In this document: piece by piece, positions 14,004 to 21,519 of the stretch
How positions within the stretch are numbered: the stretch's first letter is position 1
Layout: each line of letters starts with the position of its first letter
Source: Chitinophagaceae bacterium
Lineage (GTDB): Bacteria > Bacteroidota > Bacteroidia > Chitinophagales > Chitinophagaceae
Direction of reading: 5' to 3'
Length of the DNA: 21,519 nucleotides
Assembly: GCA_947468255.1 (NCBI GenBank)
Contig: CANIMM010000023.1
Span: forward strand, 1-21,519
Program-made: the position numbers and the translations under genes
Notes under the pieces: generated by a model
Seen by the model: only the letters and a program-made list of their open reading frames with translations
The model's database searches: none
What the model was told of the DNA's origin: nothing

Positions 14004-15740
14004 ATGAAATTATTTTATTATAAAATAGTAAAGAGTAAAGCCTGGTTGCCGCTTAGTATCCTACTGCTAATTGCAATGAATTGGGCGGCATCTTTTTTTC
14101 ATTCCAGTATTGACTTTACCAATGAAAAAAGATTTACCCTTTCCAGCACCACTCAAACTATTCTTACCAACTTGGATAGCACAGTGGATATTTCAGTGTT
14201 TCTTTCGGGCGATATCAAATCAGAGTTTAAGAAACTTGCGAATAGTACCCGGGAGCTATTGGAAAATTTCAAGAATTATGGCGGCAATAATATTCAGTAC
14301 AGTTTTGAAATTCCTGGGGATGGCTTAGATGATTCTGCCAAATCAAAAGTATTCGAATCCCTCATTGAAATGGGCTTGCGGCCTACCAACCAGCAGGTAC
14401 AAGTAAAGGAGGGAGAAGGGGTAAATAATCGGCAGATATTTCCAGGTGCAATCGTTCGCTATCATGGAAAAACCATTGCCATAGATCTGCTGCAGGGACA
14501 GGTTCAAAAAAGCGTTTTTAATTCCAGTGATCTGTTGGATAAAAATTCCTTGAATAGTGCAGAAGCTTTATTGGAGTATAAATTTTCCCATGCAATCCAA
14601 CAGTTAACCCAAGCCCAAATTCCCTTAGTGGGCTATGTGTATGGAAATGGAGAGCCAAAATATGGGTTCCTTCCGGTAAATGATGTTTTTGAAACCCTCG
14701 GGCGAAATTTTATTGTTGATACCATTAATTTAAAATCGCAGCCATTTATTCCTCGCGAATTTAATACGTTGGTGATTGTTAAACCAGTCGAAAAATTTAA
14801 CGATGAAGAAAAATTCAAACTAGACCAGTATGTAATGAATGGCGGTAATATTTTATTTTTAATTGATGTATTATATGCCGAAAGGGATAGTATTCAAAAT
14901 GGAGATCTGATTGCCTATGCTCGAGACCTGAATTTAAATGATCTGTTATTCCGCTATGGAGTAAGGGTCAATACAGACTTGATTGCGGATAAGCATTGCG
15001 ATTTGATACCGGTTGAAGTGGGAAGTGTTGGCGGTCAAAGCCAGCAGCAGTTATTACCTTGGCCTTATGCGCCTTTATTGCAATCTGGTTCGGCACATGG
15101 TATTGTAAAAAATCAAGCTGACGTATTAGGGCAATTTGTAAATTCCATCGATACGGTGGAGGCTGTGGGCATTACCAAAACAATTCTGCTTTCCACTTCT
15201 GAAAATGCATACACTATGGCAACTCCAGCCAGAATTGAATTGAATAGTTTGCAAACTCAGGAATCAATCACCAAGTACAATCGTAAAAACATTCCCGTTG
15301 CAGTTTTGTTGGAAGGTAAATTTTCTTCCCTCTATGCCAATAGAGTAAGTCAGGCACAGCTTGATACTTTGCATCAGTATAGTGCAGAATTTAAAAGGGA
15401 GTGTACAAACCGAGGAAAAGTAATCGTAGTAAGTGATGCCGATATTGTGATCAACCAGGTTTCGGATAAGATAGGGCCGCTACCCATGGGAACTAATAAG
15501 TATACTAAAGTGGGCTATGCCAATAAGGATTTCTTTTTGACTTGTACAGAGTATCTAGCTAATAAGGACAATGTGTTAGAAGCGAAGGCGAAGGATTATA
15601 CCCTTCGATTACTGGATGTAAAAAAGGTGGAGGAGCAAAGAAATAGTTGGCAACTAATCAACCTATTGTTACCGATATCCTTGGTTTGCCTTTTTGCCTT
15701 ATTTTACCAATGGAGAAGAAAAATAAATTATACGATTTAA
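14004..15740 (+). CDS. gldG: GldG, auxiliary subunit of the Gld ABC transporter
   Basis: 578 residues. A membrane anchor at about 14-32 is followed by HSSIDFTNEKRFTLSSTTQ, the family's hallmark entry into the large extracytoplasmic domain, and a second membrane helix near 553-570 precedes a short basic tail (WRRKINYT). The middle has the alpha/beta auxiliary domain, including YGNGEPKYGFLPV, FNTLVIVKPVEKF and MNGGNILFLIDV, which resembles the ABC-2 auxiliary (GldG/IFT52-like) fold. It has no ATP-binding motif. It should sit in the inner membrane with GldF. The 11-base gap after gldF and 24-base gap before the TerC gene point to one transcript. The cargo is unknown. Confidence 0.92.
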   Translation: MKLFYYKIVKSKAWLPLSILLLIAMNWAASFFHSSIDFTNEKRFTLSSTTQTILTNLDSTVDISVFLSGDIKSEFKKLANSTRELLENFKNYGGNNIQYSFEIPGDGLDDSAKSKVFESLIEMGLRPTNQQVQVKEGEGVNNRQIFPGAIVRYHGKTIAIDLLQGQVQKSVFNSSDLLDKNSLNSAEALLEYKFSHAIQQLTQAQIPLVGYVYGNGEPKYGFLPVNDVFETLGRNFIVDTINLKSQPFIPREFNTLVIVKPVEKFNDEEKFKLDQYVMNGGNILFLIDVLYAERDSIQNGDLIAYARDLNLNDLLFRYGVRVNTDLIADKHCDLIPVEVGSVGGQSQQQLLPWPYAPLLQSGSAHGIVKNQADVLGQFVNSIDTVEAVGITKTILLSTSENAYTMATPARIELNSLQTQESITKYNRKNIPVAVLLEGKFSSLYANRVSQAQLDTLHQYSAEFKRECTNRGKVIVVSDADIVINQVSDKIGPLPMGTNKYTKVGYANKDFFLTCTEYLANKDNVLEAKAKDYTLRLLDVKKVEEQRNSWQLINLLLPISLVCLFALFYQWRRKINYTI

Positions 15741-15764
15741 AAAATCAATTAATTAAATAAAATC

Positions 15765-16712
15765 ATGAATAATAGCTTGTTGATTTATATTGTTTTTGGC
15801 GCTGTAGTCTTACTGGCATTGGTTTTTGACCTAGGGTTGCTTAGTAAAAAAAATACCGTCATAACGCTTAAAAATGCAATTGTACAAACTGTATTTTGGG
15901 TAGCATTGGCCTTTGCCTTTGGTGCATTTGTTTGGTTTGAAAATGGCGCAAATGATGCGCTACAATATTTATCTGCTTATCTGTTGGAATGGTCGCTATC
16001 CATCGACAATATTTTTGTATTCATCATTATTTTTTCATTTTTTGGAGTGAAAAATCAGGATTATTCTAGAGTGTTATTGCTGGGAATTTTGATGGCCATT
16101 GTTTTTAGGATCCTCTTTATCGCTGTAGGCAGCGGATTGGTTGCTCGATTTGAATGGATTATGTATATATTCGGAATGTTTTTGGTGTATACGGGTGTTA
16201 AAATGTTTTCCAGTAGTGATGAAGAAGAGTTTAACCCGGAGGAGAGCTTTGCATTTAAAATGATGAAAAGGTTTATGCCTACTACCAATGCTGAGCCCAA
16301 TGGAAGGTTTATTATCAAAAAAAACAATAAAATTTTATTTACCAAACTTTCCATGGTGGTGGTGATGCTGGGGCTGATCGATATCGTTTTCGCTATTGAT
16401 TCCATCCCAGCGGTTTTTTCGATTATACCTGATCCAAACAAAAAATTGTTGATTTATTCTTCCAATATTTTTGCTGTATTGGGTTTAAGAAGTTTATTCT
16501 TTTTGTTGCGAGGGGCTGCTAGTAGATTCGATTTTTTGCAACAGGGAATCGCCATTGTACTAGTATTTATCGGAGTTAAAATGTTGGTCGTTCAATGGAT
16601 ACATTTACCGGTTTGGGTATCATTGTTAATGATTGTATTTTGCATTTCGGGGTCTATTTTTTACTCTATCCATCACAATCGAAAGGGAGTGCCGGCAGAT
16701 GTGAAAGAGTAG
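15765..16712 (+). CDS. TerC/Alx family integral membrane protein
   Basis: 315 residues with about nine membrane segments. The two conserved acidic motifs are present: EWSLSIDNIFVF (Glu75, Asp81) in the first half and DIVFAIDSIPAVF (Asp206, Asp212) in the second, followed by YSSNIFAVLGLRSLFF. A soluble loop at about 150-185 (DEEEFNPEE) joins the halves. TerC-family proteins are linked to metal ion export, mainly manganese (Alx, MeeF/MeeY in other bacteria), and were first found near tellurite resistance genes. No other ter gene is here, so tellurite resistance is not suggested. The 24-base gap after gldG is too short for a yybP-ykoY manganese riboswitch, and none is seen. Co-transcription with gldFG is likely. 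Confidence 0.9.
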   Translation: MNNSLLIYIVFGAVVLLALVFDLGLLSKKNTVITLKNAIVQTVFWVALAFAFGAFVWFENGANDALQYLSAYLLEWSLSIDNIFVFIIIFSFFGVKNQDYSRVLLLGILMAIVFRILFIAVGSGLVARFEWIMYIFGMFLVYTGVKMFSSSDEEEFNPEESFAFKMMKRFMPTTNAEPNGRFIIKKNNKILFTKLSMVVVMLGLIDIVFAIDSIPAVFSIIPDPNKKLLIYSSNIFAVLGLRSLFFLLRGAASRFDFLQQGIAIVLVFIGVKMLVVQWIHLPVWVSLLMIVFCISGSIFYSIHHNRKGVPADVKE

Positions 16713-16802
16713 AAACTTTTAAAATAAATTAGTGGTGGCGAATGAAGTGGGTGTTATTTTGACTGAAAAAGTTTTTATATTTTAAATACATAAAAGAGTC
16801 CA

Positions 16803-19334
16803 TTGGTTTATTCAATTGAACAAATAGCGGAAATTGTTAGTGGCGAATTTTTACTCAATGAAAAATCCGGCACATTGATTGAGCACCTATTGCTTGATAG
16901 CCGTAAACTTTTGTTTCCCGAGTCTTCCATTTTTTTTGCATTAGATGGCCCAAGAAGAAACGGTCATTCATTTGTAAGGGATTTATATAATAAAGGGGTA
17001 AGGGATTTTGTAATTTCGGAGCCTGCAGGATTAGAGGCTATTGAAATGTACCCGGGTTCAAATTTCTTACTGGTCAGCGATGTGCTTTCTGCGCTTCATT
17101 CATTAGCAGCTTTCCACCGCAAACAATTTAACATTCCTGTTATTGGCATTACAGGTAGCAATGGAAAAACAATTGTAAAAGAATGGCTTTATCAGTTATT
17201 GCAAGATGATTATACCATTGTGCGAAGTCCTAAAAGTTACAATTCTCAAATTGGGGTGCCACTGAGTGTTTGGCAGATGAATGAAACGCATACATTGGCA
17301 ATTTTTGAAGCTGGAATATCTCAGCCTGATGAGATGGTAAAATTGGAGAAAATTATCCAACCTAGTATTGGCGTGTTTACCAATATCGGTGATGCACATG
17401 GAGAGGGCTTCTCGTCCGTTGATCAGAAAATTGCTGAAAAATTAAATTTGTTTATCCAATCTGATATAGTTGTTTATGGAACAGATCAACCTGATTTGGA
17501 ATTGGGCGTAAATCAATTTATTAATAAAAAAGGTATTGAGGGCCAATGTAAATTTTTTGCTTGGGGCAAAAAAGGAACTGCTTTATTGGAGCTGTTAGGC
17601 ATTCAAAAAGAAAAACAGCAAACAATTATTTCTGCCCACGATCATCGGTCAAAGAACAATGATTCAAATTCTTCCCTAAGTTCTCCTATTTCTATCACCA
17701 TACCATTTACAGATGATGCATCCATTCAGAATGCAATTACTTGTTGGTGTGTATTATTGCATTTGAAAATCCCTACGTTGGATATTCAAAAAAGAATGTT
17801 GCAGCTTAAGGCCGTAGAAATGCGGCTTGAATTAAAGCAAGGCATCAATAACTGTTCTGTGATCAATGACAGTTATAGTGCGGACATCAATTCTTTAACC
17901 ATAGCATTGGACTTTCTAGTTCAGCAGCAACAGCATCCTACTCGGACATTAATATTGAGTGATATTTTAGAGTCGGGTAAAACTGGCATTGAATTATATG
18001 GGGCAGTGGCATCTATTTTACAACAAAAAAAAATTCAACGTTTTATAGGAATTGGACCAGGTATTTTCAAGCACCAGCAGGTCTTTCACAATATTCCACA
18101 AAGCTTTTTCTTTTCTTCCATTGCTGAATGCATGCAGCAGTTTTATTCCATTCATTTTCACAATGAGACCATTTTACTAAAAGGGGCAAGGGTATTTGAA
18201 TTTGAGCAAATAAGCCATTTGCTGGAAGAAAAAATGCACCAGACTGTATTGGAAATTAATTTAAACGCTGTGACGCATAATTTAAAAGCGTATCAGCAAT
18301 TATTACAACCCGGTGTAAAACTGATGGCGATGGTAAAAGCCTTCAGCTATGGTAGTGGCGGTTTTGAGATTGCCAATTTATTGCAGTTTCAGCAGGTAGA
18401 TTATCTGGCGGTTGCCTATGCGGATGAGGGAGTTGAATTAAGACGGGCGGGCATTAATTTACCAATACTAGTGTTAAATCCTGAGGAGGCAACTTTTGAT
18501 GTGATGGTAAACTATCATCTCGAACCTGAATTATATTCCTTTGGTATTTTAAATGGCTTTCAACAATACTTGGAGCGGTCTGCAGTTAAAAATTTCCCAG
18601 TGCATATCAAATTGGATACCGGCATGCATCGCTTGGGTTTTGAAACCAAAGACTTGTTTGAATTAGGGGAGTTGTTACAGTCAACAAGCCCTTTTAAAGT
18701 ACAGTCTGTTTTTTCTCATCTTGCTGCAAGCGATTCTGCAGAACATGATTCATTTACCAAGTTACAGGCAGAAGAATTTTTAAAAGGCTGTGCAATTTTG
18801 CATACCGCACTTGGTTATACTTTTATTCGTCATATCGCTAATACCTCTTCCATTCACCGACATCCTAATTTGCAGTTAGATATGGTTCGTCTAGGCATTG
18901 GTTTGTATGGAGTTGATAGCAATTTGGAAATGCAGTCGAAACTTAAAAATGTGAGTACTTTAAAAACGACTATTTCGCAAATTAAGCAGGTGGCAGCTGG
19001 CCAAAGTATTGGTTATAGTAGAATGGGTAGAGTTAATACTGACACCTTGATTGCAACAGTTCGAATAGGCTATGCAGATGGTTATCCGCGGGTTTTAAGT
19101 AATGGGGTGGGTAGTATGTGGGTGAAGGGAAACTTGGTGCCTGTTATTGGTAATGTTTGTATGGATATGACCATGTTGGATATAACGGGAACTAGTATCC
19201 GGGAAGGAGATGAAGTAATTGTGTTTGGAGAATCCCTTCCGGTGACGGATCTGGCCAGTAGTGCCCAAACGATAGCGTATGAAATATTAACAGGTGTTTC
19301 ACAGCGGGTTAAGCGAGTATATTTCGAAGAATAG
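16803..19334 (+). CDS. murF/alr: Bifunctional MurF / alanine racemase fusion protein
   Basis: 843 residues in one uninterrupted frame. The N-terminal part (about 1-475) is MurF, which adds D-Ala-D-Ala to UDP-MurNAc-tripeptide: ATP-binding GITGSNGKTIVKEW (Lys122), SPKSYNSQIGVPLSVW, EAGISQPDEM and the NDSYSADINSL motif. The C-terminal part (from about 480) is PLP-dependent alanine racemase, supplying D-alanine: Lys512 in MVKAFSYGSG, Tyr738 in SIGYSRMG, then RIGYADGYPR and NVCMDMTMLDIT. Such fusions are well known in Bacteroidota. Translation starts at TTG (16803), because a stop lies four codons upstream in frame and the product already opens like MurF (VYSIEQIAEIVSGEF). The 90 bases before it hold TTTG (16758-16761) and TATATTTT (16776-16783), but the 14-base spacing is short for a promoter. 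Confidence 0.95.
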   Translation: MVYSIEQIAEIVSGEFLLNEKSGTLIEHLLLDSRKLLFPESSIFFALDGPRRNGHSFVRDLYNKGVRDFVISEPAGLEAIEMYPGSNFLLVSDVLSALHSLAAFHRKQFNIPVIGITGSNGKTIVKEWLYQLLQDDYTIVRSPKSYNSQIGVPLSVWQMNETHTLAIFEAGISQPDEMVKLEKIIQPSIGVFTNIGDAHGEGFSSVDQKIAEKLNLFIQSDIVVYGTDQPDLELGVNQFINKKGIEGQCKFFAWGKKGTALLELLGIQKEKQQTIISAHDHRSKNNDSNSSLSSPISITIPFTDDASIQNAITCWCVLLHLKIPTLDIQKRMLQLKAVEMRLELKQGINNCSVINDSYSADINSLTIALDFLVQQQQHPTRTLILSDILESGKTGIELYGAVASILQQKKIQRFIGIGPGIFKHQQVFHNIPQSFFFSSIAECMQQFYSIHFHNETILLKGARVFEFEQISHLLEEKMHQTVLEINLNAVTHNLKAYQQLLQPGVKLMAMVKAFSYGSGGFEIANLLQFQQVDYLAVAYADEGVELRRAGINLPILVLNPEEATFDVMVNYHLEPELYSFGILNGFQQYLERSAVKNFPVHIKLDTGMHRLGFETKDLFELGELLQSTSPFKVQSVFSHLAASDSAEHDSFTKLQAEEFLKGCAILHTALGYTFIRHIANTSSIHRHPNLQLDMVRLGIGLYGVDSNLEMQSKLKNVSTLKTTISQIKQVAAGQSIGYSRMGRVNTDTLIATVRIGYADGYPRVLSNGVGSMWVKGNLVPVIGNVCMDMTMLDITGTSIREGDEVIVFGESLPVTDLASSAQTIAYEILTGVSQRVKRVYFEE

Positions 19335-19374
19335 GGACTTCATTTCCATCCATAGCCTGAAACCATTTATCCAT

Positions 19375-19382
19375 TATCTTTG
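19375..19382 (+). promoter_or_regulatory. -7 promoter box of lspA, giving an almost leaderless mRNA
   Basis: TATCTTTG fits TAnnTTTG exactly and ends 6 bases before the lspA ATG at 19389. With a start about 7 bases after the box, transcription would begin at or next to the ATG. No -33 TTTG is evident at the normal distance. Confidence 0.45.
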
Positions 19383-19388
19383 CAACTT

Positions 19389-20069
19389 ATGATTAAAGCC
19401 AGACATGTAACACTTATTATTTTATTGGTTGTAGTAGCCGACCAGGCGCTTAAATTCTATATTAAAACCAATTACTACATGAACGAGAACCATAACATTT
19501 TGGGCAATTGGTTTCGTTTGTATTTCGTAGAAAACGAAGGGATGGCCTATGGATGGAAATTTGGTGGAGAAGCAGGCAAAATGATGCTTACTTTATTCAG
19601 GTTGGGTGCGGTTGTTTTTGGTGTTTGGTACCTTAGAAGCATTATTCAAAAAAAGTATAACAAGGGGTTTATAATTTGTGCCGCTTTGATTTTTGCGGGT
19701 GCATTGGGTAATCTAATAGATAGTATGTTTTATGGGATGATTTTTGAGGAGAGTGCTCAAGGAAGTTATCTAGTGGCGAAAATATTCCCTGCTCATGGAT
19801 ATGCAGGATTTCTGCATGGCAGAGTGGTGGACATGCTTTATTTTCCAGTCATCAGCAATGTACACTTTCCTTCCTGGGTACCTATCTGGGGTGGCGAGGA
19901 ATTCGAATTTTTTCGTCCTATTTTTAACCTTGCGGATGCTGCCATTTCTTCGGGTGTAATCACCATTCTGGTATTCCAAAAAAAGTTTTTCAGCAATCAA
20001 AATCCTCCTGAAAATCATCATACACAAGAAACCGGTGCAGTAGTGAACGATGATGTGCAGGTGCAATAA
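19389..20069 (+). CDS. lspA: Lipoprotein signal peptidase (signal peptidase II)
   Basis: 226 residues starting at the ATG at 19389; an in-frame TTG at 19380 lies within the promoter box and is rejected. It is an inner-membrane aspartic protease that removes the signal peptide of lipid-modified prolipoproteins. Conserved blocks: VVADQALKFYI (Asp18), VENEGMAYG (Asn49), GALGNLIDSMFYG (Asp111), HGRVVDMLYFP (Asp148) and FNLADAAISSG (Asp183), the last two blocks carrying the catalytic aspartates. The protein is longer than E. coli LspA (164) because of extra residues between GNLID and GRVVD, more between the two catalytic blocks (Asp148 and Asp183 are 35 apart) and a polar C-terminal tail. These seem to be lineage features of Bacteroidota (from memory). 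It follows murF/alr after 54 bases and converges with fumC, 22 bases away. Confidence 0.94.
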   Translation: MIKARHVTLIILLVVVADQALKFYIKTNYYMNENHNILGNWFRLYFVENEGMAYGWKFGGEAGKMMLTLFRLGAVVFGVWYLRSIIQKKYNKGFIICAALIFAGALGNLIDSMFYGMIFEESAQGSYLVAKIFPAHGYAGFLHGRVVDMLYFPVISNVHFPSWVPIWGGEEFEFFRPIFNLADAAISSGVITILVFQKKFFSNQNPPENHHTQETGAVVNDDVQVQ

Positions 20070-20091
20070 TTTTTAATTTCCCAATACGCGC

Positions 20092-21492
20092 CTAATCAGT
20101 TTTTCCCACCATGTTGGCTGGAATTACCCATGCATCAAATTCCTCGGGTGTAACATAGCCCAGCTTTACAGCCATTTCTTTTAAAGTAGTACCTTCTTTA
20201 TGTGCTTTCTGTGCTATTTCAGCAGCTTTATAGTAACCAATCTTTGTGTTAAGGGAAGTTACCAGCATCAGGCTATTGTCTACATGTTTTTTAATATTTG
20301 CCTCGATTGGTGCCAGCCCAATTGCACATTTGTCATTGAAGGATACACAGCCATCTCCGATAAGACGTGCGCTATGAAGAAAATTATAGATCATCACTGG
20401 TTTAAATACATTGAGTTCAAAATGTCCCATGCTTCCGCCAATACCGATGGTAACATCATTGCCCATTACCTGTGCGGCAATCATGGTTAAGGCTTCGCAT
20501 TGTGTGGGGTTTACTTTTCCTGGCATAATGGAAGATCCAGGCTCATTGTCTGGGATATAAATTTCACCTATGCCCGACCGTGGGCCAGAAGAAAGCATGC
20601 GGATATCATTGGCAATTTTCATTAAGCTTACGGCCACCATTTTCAGTGCACCATGGGCTTCCACAATCGCATCATGAGCTGCCAGCGCTTCAAATTTATT
20701 TTCAGCAGTAATAAATGGAAGGCCAGTTAATGTGGCAATATGTTTCGCTACATTAACAGAATAGCCTTCTGGGGTATTGATGCCGGTACCTACTGCGGTA
20801 CCACCCAACGCCAGTTCACTCAGATGTTCCAATGTATTGCGAATGGCTTTTAATCCATGATTTAACTGTGATACATAGCCGCTGAATTCCTGCCCCACTG
20901 TTAAGGGGGTAGCGTCCATAAAATGGGTACGCCCAATTTTCACAACTTGCATATACGCCTTTGATTTAGCAGCAAGGGTATCCCTTAATTTTTCAATACC
21001 AGGAATGGTAGTTTCCATCAAAATTTTATAAGCAGCAATGTGCATGGCTGTTGGAAAGGTGTCATTACTCGATTGAGATTTATTGACATCATCATTAGGA
21101 TGTAAAAATTTTTCTTTATCCTCCAGTTTGCCTCCATTCACCACATGGCCTCGATAAGCCACTACCTCATTCACATTCATATTGCTTTGCGTACCACTTC
21201 CGGTTTGCCATACTACCAGCGGAAACCATTTGTCTAATTTGCCTGCAAGGATTTCATCACATACTATTCCAATGAGGTCTGATTTTTCTTTTGGTAATAC
21301 ACCTGCATCCAAATTGGTTAGAGCGGCCGCTTTTTTCAAATAGGCAAAAGCATTGATAATCTCCTTAGGCATTTTATTAATGTCCTCAGCAATTTTAAAG
21401 TTATCAATACTGCGCTGTGTTTGCGCACCAAAATAAGCATCTATAGGCACTTTTACCTCACCCATTGTATCTTTTTCTATTCTATATTCCAT
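20092..21492 (-). CDS. fumC: Class II fumarate hydratase (fumarase C)
   Basis: 466 residues, complete. It catalyses reversible hydration of fumarate to L-malate in the TCA cycle, as an iron-independent homotetramer in the cytoplasm. Visible are GSGTQSNMNVNEV, the SQSSNDTFPTAMH block, the active-site His190 in GRTHFMDATPLTVGQE, GGTAVGTGINTPEGY and the superfamily signature GSSIMPGKVNPTQCEA (319-334), with the catalytic Ser and Lys326. FumC is distinguished from aspartase and argininosuccinate lyase by overall sequence; aspartase is the main alternative, but MEYRIEKDTMGEVKVP and THFMDATPLT favour fumarase. The start at 21492 gives the normal N-terminus. A -7-like TAACTTTA lies on the minus strand at 21512-21505; any -33 element would be outside the window. 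Confidence 0.95.
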   Translation of the reverse strand: MEYRIEKDTMGEVKVPIDAYFGAQTQRSIDNFKIAEDINKMPKEIINAFAYLKKAAALTNLDAGVLPKEKSDLIGIVCDEILAGKLDKWFPLVVWQTGSGTQSNMNVNEVVAYRGHVVNGGKLEDKEKFLHPNDDVNKSQSSNDTFPTAMHIAAYKILMETTIPGIEKLRDTLAAKSKAYMQVVKIGRTHFMDATPLTVGQEFSGYVSQLNHGLKAIRNTLEHLSELALGGTAVGTGINTPEGYSVNVAKHIATLTGLPFITAENKFEALAAHDAIVEAHGALKMVAVSLMKIANDIRMLSSGPRSGIGEIYIPDNEPGSSIMPGKVNPTQCEALTMIAAQVMGNDVTIGIGGSMGHFELNVFKPVMIYNFLHSARLIGDGCVSFNDKCAIGLAPIEANIKKHVDNSLMLVTSLNTKIGYYKAAEIAQKAHKEGTTLKEMAVKLGYVTPEEFDAWVIPANMVGKTD

Positions 21493-21519
21493 TTGGCATT
21501 ATTTTAAAGTTAACTATTA

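Noticed and set aside
15741..15764. Manganese (yybP-ykoY) riboswitch before the TerC-family gene
   Set aside because: Only 24 AT-rich bases separate it from gldG, too few for the riboswitch.
1..21519. CRISPR array, tRNA genes, insertion sequence or phage segment
   Set aside because: No regularly spaced repeats, cloverleaf sequences, transposase or phage proteins, or terminal repeats were found by eye; the gene set is housekeeping throughout.

Overview
The window looks like ordinary core chromosome of a member of the phylum Bacteroidota, most likely near the family Chitinophagaceae (the family is inference). The signs are AT-rich DNA, almost no Shine-Dalgarno sites, two exact TAnnTTTG -7 promoter boxes, a MurF-alanine racemase fusion protein, GldF/GldG genes, and a peptidase-like/propeller/beta-barrel outer-membrane protein. 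There are seventeen protein genes. The first is cut by the left edge and the last (fumC, minus strand) starts 27 bases from the right edge. I see no tRNA, rRNA, CRISPR array, insertion sequence or phage gene.

Left part (1-4111): the 3' half of a fused 3-hydroxyacyl-CoA dehydrogenase/enoyl-CoA hydratase for fatty-acid beta-oxidation; a two-gene ABC exporter (BcrA-like ATPase plus six-helix permease); and, converging on it, a TIGR01777-type NAD(P)-binding epimerase.

Envelope block (4312-9276): a secreted protein of unknown function and, converging on it, a 1119-residue outer-membrane protein. That protein combines a peptidase-like domain with its catalytic motif lost, a TolB-like propeller and a beta-barrel.

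Middle (9347-12812): a glyoxalase II-like metallo-beta-lactamase hydrolase, methylmalonyl-CoA epimerase on the opposite strand, and a compact Fe-S cluster assembly cluster iscS-iscU-iscA that ends in a strong terminator.

The stretch 12885-13269 has no convincing gene. It carries a perfect hairpin that reads as a terminator only on the minus strand, where no gene precedes it.

Right part (13270-21492): gldF-gldG-terC on closely spaced frames, the murF/alr fusion starting at TTG, lspA with a nearly leaderless promoter, and fumC converging on lspA. No undescribed system is evident. The points most worth a second look are the pseudo-peptidase barrel fusion, the orphan minus-strand terminator region, the terminator-like hairpin before the epimerase, and the gldFG-terC linkage. 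Several apparent longer reading frames have been shortened on domain, signal-peptide or promoter evidence.
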